Source: Stenotrophomonas sp. BIGb0135 (GTDB lineage: Bacteria > Pseudomonadota > Gammaproteobacteria > Xanthomonadales > Xanthomonadaceae). Taken from it: a stretch of DNA of 64,000 nt. The notes under the pieces are model-generated. The model saw nothing but the letters and a program-made list of their open reading frames with translations, made no database searches and was not told the origin of the DNA. Shown here piece after piece: positions 8,305 through 17,010 of the stretch (positions are counted from its first letter, which is position 1; each line of letters starts with the position of its first letter). Position numbers and translations under genes: made by a program. The DNA is taken from contig NZ_JANUDX010000001.1 of assembly GCF_024810105.1 (NCBI RefSeq), positions 558,001 to 622,000 of the forward strand. Direction: 5' to 3'.

Positions 8305-8336
8305 GCCTGGGCCCGCGGCACCGGCAACGCCCAGGC
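8305..8336. terminator. Hairpin between converging genes
   Basis: GCCTGGGC (8305-8312) and GCCCAGGC (8329-8336) form an 8-bp GC-rich stem with a 16-base loop, in the 77-base gap where the unknown rightward gene and lhr converge. There is no T-run on either side, so it is a possible bidirectional terminator only. Confidence 0.4.
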
Positions 8337-8349
8337 CAACGCCGCGCGA

Positions 8350-11300
8350 TCATCCGTCCCAGCGCAGGCCCTTGGGATCGCTGCGGAAGCCCGCCGCGCG
8401 CAGCGCATCGATCAGTGCGCTGCGTGCGACCGGCGCGTCGTCGATCAGCTCCAGGGTGAAACGGGCGCGCCGCGTGCGCCCGAGCGCTGCGGCCAGCGCT
8501 TGGGCCGCCGCGTCTAGCAGGGTGGCGTCGGCGTCGGCGTCGAGCCACGTCAGGAGATGCCGGCCGCCCTGCGCCAGGTACATCTGCAGGCGACCGCCGA
8601 CGATGACCACCAGCGCGCCGGCGCGCCGCAGCGGCCGCAGGGAGGCGGTATGCGGTGGCCAGGGCAACACGCCGCCGAACGGGTTGGCCGGATCGACCAC
8701 GGACAGCGCGACGGCGACGCTGGAGCGCCCGGTGCCCGACGCCTCGGCGATCCCGCGCAGCCGGTCCACCGTGGTCCGCTCGGCGAACTGCGCGCCGCCG
8801 AGCGTCGCCACGAACCGGCCGCGCAGCACGCGGCCGGCATCCTCCATGCCGCGATACACCTGCTGCAAGGCGGGGAAGCCGCCTGCGATGCCTTCGGCGA
8901 CGGCCGCGCCGCGGGTGACGATGGCGTGGCGGTCCAACAGCGCGTCGGCCAGGGCCACCGCGCGCAGCGTGTCGCTGGTGGCCTGCCGATGCAGCAACGA
9001 CCAGCGCCCGGCCAGCGTGGCGGCGGTGAACGCGACCACGCGCGGCGCGGCGCCGTGGGGCGCAACCGCGGGATCGTGCATCGGGATGCCGCGCACCCGG
9101 CTGCTTCGTCGCGAGGTCCTCAGTGCCCGCGGACGCGGCGGCCGCAGTCCGGCCAGCTCACGCAGCGGATTCCAGATGTCGGTGGTGAGGTAGCCGCGCC
9201 AGGCGAGGTCCCACAGCGCGGTGTGCAGCGCATCGGGACTGACCTCCGCGCCCGCCTGCCCCCCGGCGGCGCCAGGCCAGCGCGCCTGCACCGCGGCGGC
9301 AAGCTGCCAGGCGAAGTAGGCCCCGCCATCGGCCAGCAACTGCAGGATCGCCTCTTGCAGCGGCGAGTGTTCCGCCGACAGCGGCAGCGGTGGCAAGGAC
9401 TCGAACGCGAACTCCTGCAGGTGCAGGGAGACCAGCCCATCGTCCTCGCCCAGCCGGCCATGGCCAGACCAGACCACGGCGCCGGTGGCAAGCAACGCGT
9501 CGAGCAGCGCCGGCACGTAGTCGTGCACGCGCGCCGGCAGGATCTGGCTTTCCCATACAGAGACAGGCGCCGGCACGCCGGCCAGCAGCTCAACCACACG
9601 GGTCACGCCGTCGATGCCGTCCAGCGCACCCGTGGTGGACGCGGTCGCACCGCGTGCGGGCGGCGTTGCATCCGCCACCAGCCCGTGCCGCTCCAACAGC
9701 AACAACGCATACGCCTCGGGCGGCACTGGCCGGGTAGCGTCGCGGGCCGCCTGCAGCGAGCGCATGCGCAGCCGACGCAGGACGTCCTCGCCCACCCACT
9801 CATGGGTGGCCAACGGTGACAGCCCGGCAGGCGACGTGGCCGCATCCTGCTGGCGACAGACGACGCCGAAACTGCCCTTGAGGACGCTGCCCTGCGTGGC
9901 AAGCCGCTCCAGCGCCGCGTCGGCCACCGCCACGCCGAGCCCGAATGCAGCGGCCGCCTCGGCGCTGGTGAACGGGCGGTGGGTGCGCGCATAACGCGCG
10001 AGCAGCTCACCCAATGGATCGGCGGAGGGCTGCCGGAACACGGCTGGCACCTCGGCCGGGAGCATCACGCCCAGCGCATCGCGCAGGCGCGCGGCGTCTT
10101 CGACAGCCGCCCAGCGCATGCTGCCGGCCACGGGCACCTGGATCGCCCGGTGCTCGCGCTCGAGCGCCTGCAGGTGTTGGAGGGCATCGGGCGTGGCGTC
10201 GGCGAGGCGCTCGGCCACCGCCGTGACCGACAGCGGCCCGAGCACGCGCAGCAGGTCTGCCACGCCTTCCTTGCCTTTGGCGCGGCGTTCCGGCGCACGC
10301 TGTTGCAGGAGATTGCCGACCTGCTCCACCACGGCGGGGTCCAGCAGTTCGCCCAGGTCGACCTGCCCCAGCAGGTCCGCCAACAGGCCGCTGTCGAGCG
10401 ACAGCACCGACGCACGGCGTTCGGCGAGCGGCACGTCGGTGCCATACATGAACTCGGCGACGTAGCCGAACAGCAGGTTCGCCGCGAACGGCGACGGCAC
10501 CTCGGTGGTGACCTCGACGATCTCGATGCCGCCTTCGGCCAGCCGCTGCATCAGCGCGGCCAGGGCGTCGAGGTCGTAGACGTCCTGCAGGCACTCGCGC
10601 GCGGCCTCGAGGAGGATCGGGAAATCCGGATAGCGTTGCGCGATGGCCAGCAGTTCGCCGGCGCGCAGGCGCTGTTGCCACAGTGGCGAGCGTCGGCCCG
10701 GACTGCGCCGCGGCAGCAGCAGCGCGCGCGCCGCACACTCGCGGAAACGCGCGGCGAACAGGGCCGAGCCGCCGACCGCCCGGGTCACCTCGTCGCGCAG
10801 CCGTTCCGGCTCGAACAGGAACAGCGCCGCACCCGGCAGGCGGCCGGTGGCATCGGGGACGCGCAGGAGGATGCCGTCGTCGCTGGCCACCACCGTCGGG
10901 TCCACGCCCCAGCGCTCGCGGATACGGCCGGCCAGCGCCAATGCCCAGGGATCGTGGACGCGGCGACCATAGGGCGAATGCAGCATCACCCGCCAGTCGC
11001 CGGATTCGTCGCGGCACCGCTCCACCACCAGCCGGCGGTCGGTGGGCAGCGTGCCGGTGGACTGCCGTTGTTCCTCGACCAGCCCCAGCATGTTGCGGAT
11101 GGCATTGCCGGCCAGGCCACTGGCCTGCAGCCGCGCGTCCAGCGACGGCGGAATGCCGCCGTCGCCTCCATCGGCGGCTGCGTCCAGGGCGGCAAGGAAC
11201 GCGCCTACCGCCGCGCCCAGTTCCGCCGGCCGGCCCACGCCTTCGCCGCGCCAGAACGGCAGCCGCGCCGAGCGCCCGGGCGCCGGGGTGACCACCACCT

Positions 11301-13125
11301 GGTCATGGGTGATCTGCTCGATGCGCCAGGAGGTCGCGCCGAGGGTGATCACATCATTGACCCGCGACTCGTGCACCATTTCCTCGTCCAGTTCGCCGAC
11401 GCGGCGCGAGCCGGCACGCTCTTCGCCTTCGGGCAGCATCACGCTGAACATGCCGCGGTCGGGGATGGTGCCGCCGCTGGTGACCGCCAACTGCTTGGCG
11501 CCAGGGCGCGCGCTCAGTTCACCGGTGTGCCGGTTCCAGACCAGGCGCGGGCGGAAGCCAGCGAAGTCATCGGAGGGATAGCGCCCGGCGAGCATGTCCA
11601 GGGTGGCATCGAACGCGCTGCGCGGCAGCGTGCGGTACGGCGCGGCACGGCGCACGCGGGCATACCAGGCGTCCACGTCCAGCGTGTCCATCGCCGCCGC
11701 GGCGACGGTCTGCTGGGCCAGCACGTCCAGCGGATTGCGGGGCGGGTCCACCGCCTCGATGCGGCCGGCCAGCATGCCTTCGATGGCGACCGTCGCGTCG
11801 ATCAGGTCGCGCCGTGTGCGTGGGTAGACCAGGCCGGTGGAAATGCCGCCGACCTGGTGGCTGGCGCGCCCCACCCGCTGCAGCGCGCTGGCCACCGAGG
11901 GCGGCGCGGCGACCTGGATGACCAGGTCGACCAGGCCCATGTCGATGCCCAGTTCCAGGCTGGAGGTGGCCACCACGCAGCGCAGTTCGCCGGACTTCAA
12001 GGCCTGCTCGATGTCGCGGCGCTGCTCCTTGGAGACCGAGCCATGGTGCGAACGCGCGATCAGCGCCGGTGCGCCGGCGGTGCGCCCGCTGGTGCCGCCG
12101 TTGAAGGATCCGTAGTGCGATGCGGGGTCGGCACTCTCCGCCGCCGATGCCGGCGCGGCGTGCAACGCAGGATCGCGTGCCAGGCGCTCTGCGTACACCT
12201 CGTTGAGGCGCGCGGTGAGTTTCTCGGCCACGCCACGCGAGTTGGCGAACACGATGGTGGAGCGCCGCTGCAGGACCTGGTCCAGGATGCTGCTTTCCAC
12301 GTGGGGCCAGATCGAGCCTACCCGGCCGGGTTCGTCGCCGGCGCGCGCGGGAATGTCGGCCATGTCCTCCACGGGTACCACGATCCGCACGTCCAACTGG
12401 CGCGCCGAGGGCGGATTGACCACGGTGACGGGGCGATCGCCACCGAGGAAGGCGGCCACCTGTTCCACCGGCCGCACCGTGGCCGACAGCCCGATCCGCT
12501 GCGCCGGCTGCGCCAGCAAGGCGTCCAGGCGCTCCAAGCTCAGCGCCAGGTGGCTGCCGCGCTTGGTGCCGGCCACCGCGTGGATTTCATCGACGATCAC
12601 GCTGTGTACGCCGCGCAGCGTCTCGCGTGCCTGCGAGGTGAGCATCAGGAACAGCGATTCCGGCGTGGTGATCAGGATGTCCGGCGGCCGCCGCACCAGC
12701 CGGGCGCGTTCGGCGGCCGGGGTATCCCCGCTCCGGATGCCGACCGAGAGGTTCAGCGCCGGGTCGCCGCGTCGCTCGCGCGCGGCGTTGACGCCCTGCA
12801 GGGGAACCTGCAGGTTGCGATGCACGTCGGCACCGAGTGCTTTGATCGGTGAGATGTACAGCACCCGCGTGCCGATGGGCGCAGCGGCAGCGGGCGGCTG
12901 CCGTTCGCGCTCGCGGAATAGTTGGTCGATGGCATGCAGGAAGGCGGCCAGCGTCTTGCCCGATCCGGTCGGGGCGATCACCAGCGTATGCGCACCGGCG
13001 CCGATGGCCGCCCATGCATGCGCCTGCACCGGCGTGGGAGCATCGAAGGCGGCGGCGAACCAGGCGCGGGTGGCGGGCGCGAACGCGTCCAAGGCAGCGA
13101 TGGCGGGAGGAACCGGGTCGGACAT
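8350..13125 (-). CDS. lhr: Lhr-type superfamily 2 DNA helicase, full length
   Basis: A 1591-aa Lhr (large helicase-related) protein. Lhr is a 3'-5' ssDNA translocase of DNA repair. The helicase core is intact: Walker A APTGSGKT near residue 54, motif Ia YISPIKAL, motif II VDEIHAV near residue 175, motif III LSATVRP, motif V/VI SSLELGIDMG and ALQRVGRASH. Winged-helix and Lhr-core domains follow to about residue 870. The remaining 700 residues match the long C-terminal region of enterobacterial-type Lhr, which in E. coli has been reported to be a uracil-DNA glycosylase; whether its active site is kept here was not resolved. It begins 34 bases after xthA on the same strand, suggesting a repair operon. 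Confidence 0.93.
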   Translation of the reverse strand: MSDPVPPAIAALDAFAPATRAWFAAAFDAPTPVQAHAWAAIGAGAHTLVIAPTGSGKTLAAFLHAIDQLFRERERQPPAAAAPIGTRVLYISPIKALGADVHRNLQVPLQGVNAARERRGDPALNLSVGIRSGDTPAAERARLVRRPPDILITTPESLFLMLTSQARETLRGVHSVIVDEIHAVAGTKRGSHLALSLERLDALLAQPAQRIGLSATVRPVEQVAAFLGGDRPVTVVNPPSARQLDVRIVVPVEDMADIPARAGDEPGRVGSIWPHVESSILDQVLQRRSTIVFANSRGVAEKLTARLNEVYAERLARDPALHAAPASAAESADPASHYGSFNGGTSGRTAGAPALIARSHHGSVSKEQRRDIEQALKSGELRCVVATSSLELGIDMGLVDLVIQVAAPPSVASALQRVGRASHQVGGISTGLVYPRTRRDLIDATVAIEGMLAGRIEAVDPPRNPLDVLAQQTVAAAAMDTLDVDAWYARVRRAAPYRTLPRSAFDATLDMLAGRYPSDDFAGFRPRLVWNRHTGELSARPGAKQLAVTSGGTIPDRGMFSVMLPEGEERAGSRRVGELDEEMVHESRVNDVITLGATSWRIEQITHDQVVVTPAPGRSARLPFWRGEGVGRPAELGAAVGAFLAALDAAADGGDGGIPPSLDARLQASGLAGNAIRNMLGLVEEQRQSTGTLPTDRRLVVERCRDESGDWRVMLHSPYGRRVHDPWALALAGRIRERWGVDPTVVASDDGILLRVPDATGRLPGAALFLFEPERLRDEVTRAVGGSALFAARFRECAARALLLPRRSPGRRSPLWQQRLRAGELLAIAQRYPDFPILLEAARECLQDVYDLDALAALMQRLAEGGIEIVEVTTEVPSPFAANLLFGYVAEFMYGTDVPLAERRASVLSLDSGLLADLLGQVDLGELLDPAVVEQVGNLLQQRAPERRAKGKEGVADLLRVLGPLSVTAVAERLADATPDALQHLQALEREHRAIQVPVAGSMRWAAVEDAARLRDALGVMLPAEVPAVFRQPSADPLGELLARYARTHRPFTSAEAAAAFGLGVAVADAALERLATQGSVLKGSFGVVCRQQDAATSPAGLSPLATHEWVGEDVLRRLRMRSLQAARDATRPVPPEAYALLLLERHGLVADATPPARGATASTTGALDGIDGVTRVVELLAGVPAPVSVWESQILPARVHDYVPALLDALLATGAVVWSGHGRLGEDDGLVSLHLQEFAFESLPPLPLSAEHSPLQEAILQLLADGGAYFAWQLAAAVQARWPGAAGGQAGAEVSPDALHTALWDLAWRGYLTTDIWNPLRELAGLRPPRPRALRTSRRSSRVRGIPMHDPAVAPHGAAPRVVAFTAATLAGRWSLLHRQATSDTLRAVALADALLDRHAIVTRGAAVAEGIAGGFPALQQVYRGMEDAGRVLRGRFVATLGGAQFAERTTVDRLRGIAEASGTGRSSVAVALSVVDPANPFGGVLPWPPHTASLRPLRRAGALVVIVGGRLQMYLAQGGRHLLTWLDADADATLLDAAAQALAAALGRTRRARFTLELIDDAPVARSALIDALRAAGFRSDPKGLRWDG

Positions 13126-13159
13126 GATGCCTACTCTACCTACCTGCGCGGGTGCGGCT

Positions 13160-13954
13160 TCAAGGCGCCACCACCACCGCCCACGTGGGGGCGTGGTCGC
13201 TGGCCTTGTCCTGCAGCCGCACCCAGCGGTCTACCCCGGCCTCCTGCAGACCGGCGGTCAGAGGCGCGTTGAGCAGCAGATGATCGATGCGCAGCCCGCG
13301 ATCACGCTCGGCATGCTGGCGGAAATAATCCCAGAACGTATAGATGCGTTCGTCCGGATGGCAGTGGCGCAGTGCGTCGGTCCAGCCCTGCACCAGCAGC
13401 CGCTCGAAGGCCGCGCGCGTTTCCGGCTGGAGCAACGCATCCTTGCGCCAGGCGCGGGGGTCGTACACGTCCTCGTCGGTGGGGATGACGTTGAAGTCGC
13501 CCAGGATCGCCACCGGGTGCGGCAGGTCCACCAGCGTCCTGGCGTGCGCGTGCAGGCGCTGCATCCAGCGCAGCTTGTAGTCGAACTTCGGCCCGGGCTG
13601 CGGGTTGCCGTTGGGCAGGTAGATGCCGGCCACCACGATGCCGTGGATGGCGGCCTCGATGTAGCGGCTCTGCGTGTCGGCCGGCTCGCCCGGCAGGCGC
13701 CGCCGGCTCTGCACCGGAGTGACGCCCCTGCCCAGCAACGCCACGCCGTTCCAGCGGCGCTCGCCCAGCCAGAGCGCGCCGTAGCCGGCCGCCTCCAGTT
13801 CGGCCACCGGGAACGCCTGGTCCACCGCTTTGAGCTCCTGCAGCGCGACCACGTCCGGGGTTTCTTTGGCCAGCCATGCCAGCAGCTGCGGCAACCGGTT
13901 GCCGATGCCGTTGACGTTGTAGGTGGCAAGTTTCAGTGTTTTCCTGCGCGGCAT
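13160..13954 (-). CDS. xthA: Exodeoxyribonuclease III / AP endonuclease
   Basis: A 264-aa metal-dependent nuclease of the ExoIII family that cuts 5' to abasic sites and degrades 3' ends. Family residues are all present: N-terminal TYNVNGI, metal-binding Glu in LQELKAVD near residue 34, GDFNVIPTDEDVYD near residue 150, and the C-terminal SDHAPTW with the catalytic His. The ATG at 13954 is preceded by GGAG seven bases upstream; a longer in-frame reading reaches 14125 but would run into the divergent SRAP gene. Its partner downstream is lhr, so AP-site processing and a repair helicase may be expressed together. Confidence 0.92.
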   Translation of the reverse strand: MPRRKTLKLATYNVNGIGNRLPQLLAWLAKETPDVVALQELKAVDQAFPVAELEAAGYGALWLGERRWNGVALLGRGVTPVQSRRRLPGEPADTQSRYIEAAIHGIVVAGIYLPNGNPQPGPKFDYKLRWMQRLHAHARTLVDLPHPVAILGDFNVIPTDEDVYDPRAWRKDALLQPETRAAFERLLVQGWTDALRHCHPDERIYTFWDYFRQHAERDRGLRIDHLLLNAPLTAGLQEAGVDRWVRLQDKASDHAPTWAVVVAP

Positions 13955-14054
13955 CCCCGGGCTCCAGGCGGCCAGGACCTGATTAGACGCTGGCGGGCGT
14001 CGTCGGCGCGTCACACTGACTGGCGGCTCACAACGGCGGCCGTACCCTGCCCGC

Positions 14055-14798
14055 ATGCGCCGCTTCGCCCAAGCCATTGCCGATGCCGCCTCCCTGCCCG
14101 GCGGCCTGCCCGTATCGCTGGCCAACGCGCTGGCCGATGCACCGGACCGCTACAACATCGGCAAGAACGGCGTGGCCACCGTGATCGCGCGCGACGGCGA
14201 TGGCAGCATCGTGCCCGCCGACATGCGCTGGGGCCTGGTGCCGCGCTGGTCGAAAGAGCCGACCACGCCCTACACCACGGTCACCGCACGGCTGGATCGC
14301 GCCGCCAGGAGCCGCATCTTCGCCCAGGCCTGGCAGCAGCGGCCGTGCGTGATCGCGATGAGCGGTTATTACAAGTGGGACAGGCAACGCAAGCCGCCGT
14401 GGCCCCTGTTCGTGCAGCGCACGGACGGGTTGGCGCTGCTGGCCGCCGGGCTCTGGGAGCACTGGGAGCATCCGGACGGCGACCAGATCGACAGCTTCAC
14501 CGTGCTGACCGCCCCGAACACCGCCATACCGGCCCCGCTCACGCCCGATGGCCCGGTGTTCATCGACGGCAGCGTCGCCATGGCATGGCTGGCCGGCGCA
14601 CTGCAGGCTCCCGCCGACCTGCGCGCACAGGCGCGCACGCCAGCGCTGGAGGCGTATCCGGTAAGCCGCGCGTTCCGTGATCCGGACCGCGACGACTACA
14701 CGTTGCTGGAGCCGGTGGATCCCGACGCCGATGCGCCTGCGGACGCGGCCAGCGCCTGGGATGACGATGCCCTGGAAGAAGACGACGGCACGCAGTGA
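14055..14798 (+). CDS. SRAP (YedK/HMCES-like) family protein lacking catalytic residues
   Basis: The 247-aa protein aligns along its length with SRAP proteins, which crosslink to abasic sites in ssDNA. Recognisable blocks are DRYNIG, RWGLVPRWSK, TARLDRAARSRIFAQAW, MSGYYKWD, FTVLTAPNT and YPVSRAF. However, the family start MCGRFAQ is MRRFAQ here, so catalytic Cys2 is absent. The NAR motif Asn is Thr (TAR), the FYEW-type Glu is Lys (YYKW) and the catalytic His region reads IPAPLTPDGP without His. Frame and blocks are otherwise intact, so it is a divergent, probably non-enzymatic paralogue, not a broken gene. The tail is acidic. It is divergent from xthA with a 100-base gap. Confidence 0.85.
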   Translation: MRRFAQAIADAASLPGGLPVSLANALADAPDRYNIGKNGVATVIARDGDGSIVPADMRWGLVPRWSKEPTTPYTTVTARLDRAARSRIFAQAWQQRPCVIAMSGYYKWDRQRKPPWPLFVQRTDGLALLAAGLWEHWEHPDGDQIDSFTVLTAPNTAIPAPLTPDGPVFIDGSVAMAWLAGALQAPADLRAQARTPALEAYPVSRAFRDPDRDDYTLLEPVDPDADAPADAASAWDDDALEEDDGTQ

Positions 14799-14889
14799 CG
14801 CGTGCCGATGTCAACGAAAGCGAAAGCGCAGTTGGCGTCGCGTTGACACGAAAAGGAACAGGATCATCTGCCCGAACCTTTCAAACCTC

Positions 14890-15300
14890 ATGAACGGCCG
14901 TCCGAATTCTCCCCCCGCACGCAGCCTCATCCTGGTAGTGGAAGATGAGATCCAGCTGTCCAAACTGTTCGTTGAAGTGCTCACCGAGGCCGGCTACGAC
15001 GTGGTCGCCGCCGACTCCGTTACCGATGCGCTGAGCACGTTGTCCTACCAGCACTTCGATGCCGCCGTGCTGGATATCGAGTTGCGCGATGGCCCGGTGT
15101 TCCCCGTGGCCGACCGGCTGGCCGCACTCGGCACGCCTTTCCTGTTCGCCTCGGCGGTCTATTTCCAGATGGTGCCCAAGCAACATCAGGGCACGCCGTT
15201 CGTCGGCAAGCCGTTCAACATCGACGAGCTGGTGACCCGCGTCGACGATGCCGTGCGCCGCGGGCGGAGCGGGCCGCCGTTCGGCAAGGCCGCCGACTAG
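14890..15300 (+). CDS. Single-domain response regulator
   Basis: A stand-alone receiver domain of 136 aa. The acidic pocket is VVEDE near residue 17, the phospho-acceptor Asp is in AVLDIELRDG near residue 62, and the conserved Lys is in FVGKPF near residue 110. The usual Thr/Ser switch region reads LFASAVY. There is no output domain, so it would act by binding a partner or as a phosphate shuttle. The ATG at 14890 begins the recognisable domain; upstream in-frame codons overlap the SRAP gene. No cognate kinase is adjacent, though two kinases lie about 5 kb away. It ends just before a strong terminator. Confidence 0.88.
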   Translation: MNGRPNSPPARSLILVVEDEIQLSKLFVEVLTEAGYDVVAADSVTDALSTLSYQHFDAAVLDIELRDGPVFPVADRLAALGTPFLFASAVYFQMVPKQHQGTPFVGKPFNIDELVTRVDDAVRRGRSGPPFGKAAD

Positions 15301-15308
15301 GCGTAAAA

Positions 15309-15331
15309 AAGGGCCGCAGCGTGCGGCCCTT
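15309..15331. terminator. Bidirectional intrinsic terminator
   Basis: AAGGGCCGC (15309-15317) pairs with GCGGCCCTT (15323-15331) around an AGCGT loop. The left side is preceded by a run of six A (15305-15310) that serves as a T-run for the leftward strand; the right side has only TT. It sits between the response regulator and the converging small pseudogene. Confidence 0.85.
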
Positions 15332-15352
15332 CCATGTGCATGACCGATGCGC

Positions 15353-15511
15353 TCACTTGTGCTGCTTGTGTGAGCCGGCATCCTTGGCCTTGGCATCCTT
15401 GCCTGGCGCGTCCTTGCGTCCAGCGTCCTGCTGCTGTTGCTTCTGGCCTGCACTGTGGGTGCTGGCGTTGGCCTTCTGATCCTAGGTGGGCGTGCGCTTC
15501 ATGTCCGACAT
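15353..15511 (-). pseudogene. Small Lys/Gln-rich protein gene broken by an in-frame TAG
   Basis: Reading from ATG at 15511 gives MSDMKRTPT, then TAG at 15484-15482 (codon 10), then DQKANASTHSAGQKQQQQ and a Lys/Ala/Asp-rich tail ending GSHKQHK with a TGA at 15353. A GGAG ribosome site lies six bases before the ATG, and the 3' end faces a strong terminator, so this has all the parts of a 52-aa gene. A single CAG-to-TAG change explains the break. No internal start would rescue the downstream part. Function is unknown; the composition (positive, disordered) resembles small stress or nucleic-acid-binding proteins. Either a recent pseudogene or amber readthrough. Confidence 0.7.
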
Positions 15512-15606
15512 TGCGTGCTCCAACGCGATGGAATCATCGCGCCATCCACGGTGTGCCCGGCGCGGTGACGAGGCCGTGTTTCCCTCGTCGCGGGGATGAA
15601 CCCCCG

Positions 15607-16290
15607 TCAACCGCCGGCGTCGGCCGCCAGTTGGTTGATCCGGGCGCACTCGACCACCGCCGGTGGCGACGGCATGCGGGCCAGTTCGATCATGGCCCGT
15701 CCGACCGCCGCATTGCTGGTCACCAGCGCAGGCGCAGCCCGCGCGGCCAGCGTCATCACCGGCCCACCGAACAGGTACAGCGGCTTGAGCAGGGGGTGCC
15801 GCGTGCCGGTCCCGGCGACTGGACGCACGCCGCCCGGGCGCAGCATCACGGTGCGAATCGGCAGCGCCGTCAGCGCGGCCTCGGTTTCCCCCTTGATCCG
15901 CAGCGGCATGAACCGGCTGTCCGGATCGGCGTGCGCGCCCGAGACGTAGAGGAATCGCCCGGTGGGATTGGCCGACGCCCACGCCCGGGCCACGGCCAGG
16001 GTGGCCGTCAACGTGACCGCGCGATACTCCGCTTCCGGCGTGCCGATCGGCGGCGCCCCCGCGCAGTAGAAGCACGCCTGGAAACCGGCGAGCTGCTCGC
16101 CCAACGCATCGGCGCGGGTGAAATCCGACAGGACGATCGCGCGCACGCCGTCGGGCAGCCCGCCGGCGTGGCGGACCAGTGCGGTCACGCCCTGCACATG
16201 CGGTGAGGCCAGGCAGGCGCGCAACACGCCCTGCCCGACCAGGCCGCTGGCACCGGTGATCAGGACCTGCAGGCGGGAGGGAGTGCTCAT
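15607..16290 (-). CDS. NAD(P)-binding epimerase/reductase-like protein
   Basis: A 227-aa Rossmann-fold protein of the atypical/extended SDR group (NAD(P)H-binding, YbjT/Tim44-like relatives). The nucleotide-binding motif is TGASGLVGQG near residue 12, followed by an acidic/basic strand end ALVRHAGG that suggests NADP. YVSGAHADPDSRF and RIKGETEAAL mark the position of the usual Y-x3-K, but here the Tyr is missing, as in many non-catalytic atypical SDRs. It begins 27 bases after the ChrR gene and is probably the last gene of the sigma/anti-sigma operon, hence possibly part of its stress response. Confidence 0.8.
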   Translation of the reverse strand: MSTPSRLQVLITGASGLVGQGVLRACLASPHVQGVTALVRHAGGLPDGVRAIVLSDFTRADALGEQLAGFQACFYCAGAPPIGTPEAEYRAVTLTATLAVARAWASANPTGRFLYVSGAHADPDSRFMPLRIKGETEAALTALPIRTVMLRPGGVRPVAGTGTRHPLLKPLYLFGGPVMTLAARAAPALVTSNAAVGRAMIELARMPSPPAVVECARINQLAADAGG

Positions 16291-16317
16291 GATGCGGTTC
16301 CTCGACAGGCCAGAACG

Positions 16318-17010
16318 CTAGAGTTTCACGAAACGCTGCATGCTTCGCGCCAGCCAGCCGCTGAAGCGCAGCGGCGCATCCAGCGCCGAGACGCAGATGC
16401 ATGGCACGCCTGGCGCGGTGACCGGCTGGTGCTCGACGTCTTCGTCCAGGTCGGCCATGTCGCCCGGGGCAAAGGTGCCGAGCGCATCATTGTAGGCGCC
16501 GCGCAGGATCTGGGTGAGCTCGCTCTGGCCGTGGCTGTGCATCGGCAGGCACTTGCCCGGCGCGATGCGCAGCATGATCAGCGAGGGCATGCTGGCCGCG
16601 CGGATGCAGTGCACGCCCGGCGCGATCCAGCGCCAGCGCAGCGTGCGCAGCGAGGGCCCGAAATACGGATGCAGGGACACCGGCAGCGGGTCCGGATGCG
16701 ACGACGCGGCCGTGTCGCCGGCCACCGGCGTCGCCAGCGGGCGCAGCGGGCGCACCGGCGTATCCCGCGCTTCCTCGGCCTCAAGCTGCGCCAGCATCGC
16801 CTCGCGCATGGCCGCCTGGCGCGCACTGGCGGGCTCGGGCTGGGTCTGGTCCAGCAGCGCCGCGCCGATCGCCTCGGCATCGCGCAGCAGCTGCCGGCAA
16901 TGCGCGCAGCCCTCCAGGTGCGCGCTGGCAACCACGCCCAGTGCCGGCGGCAACGCACCGGCGGCGTAGCTCATCAACGTCGATTCGTGCAGGTGGTGGC
17001 GAGGGTTCAC
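16318..17010 (-). CDS. chrR: ChrR-family anti-sigma factor (zinc-binding, cupin)
   Basis: A 230-aa anti-sigma factor of the ChrR type. The N-terminal ASD zinc-binding helix bundle has HESTLMSYAAG and the H-x3-C-x2-C site in AHLEGCAHCRQLL. A Pro/Ala-rich linker leads to a C-terminal cupin at about residues 115-220 with its metal-site pattern MHSHGQSELTQILRGAYND. In Rhodobacter, ChrR releases its sigma factor on singlet oxygen. The start is GTG sharing GTGA with the sigma gene's stop, so the pair is translationally coupled, as expected for 1:1 sequestration. Confidence 0.9.
   Translation of the reverse strand: MNPRHHLHESTLMSYAAGALPPALGVVASAHLEGCAHCRQLLRDAEAIGAALLDQTQPEPASARQAAMREAMLAQLEAEEARDTPVRPLRPLATPVAGDTAASSHPDPLPVSLHPYFGPSLRTLRWRWIAPGVHCIRAASMPSLIMLRIAPGKCLPMHSHGQSELTQILRGAYNDALGTFAPGDMADLDEDVEHQPVTAPGVPCICVSALDAPLRFSGWLARSMQRFVKL

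Noticed and set aside
9979-12852. 957-codon open frame antisense to lhr
   Set aside because: Arg/Gly/His-rich composition typical of an antisense shadow of a GC-rich gene.
15482-16402. 306-codon leftward frame across the epimerase region
   Set aside because: Overlaps the clear NAD(P)-binding gene in another frame and ends at the amber codon region by chance.
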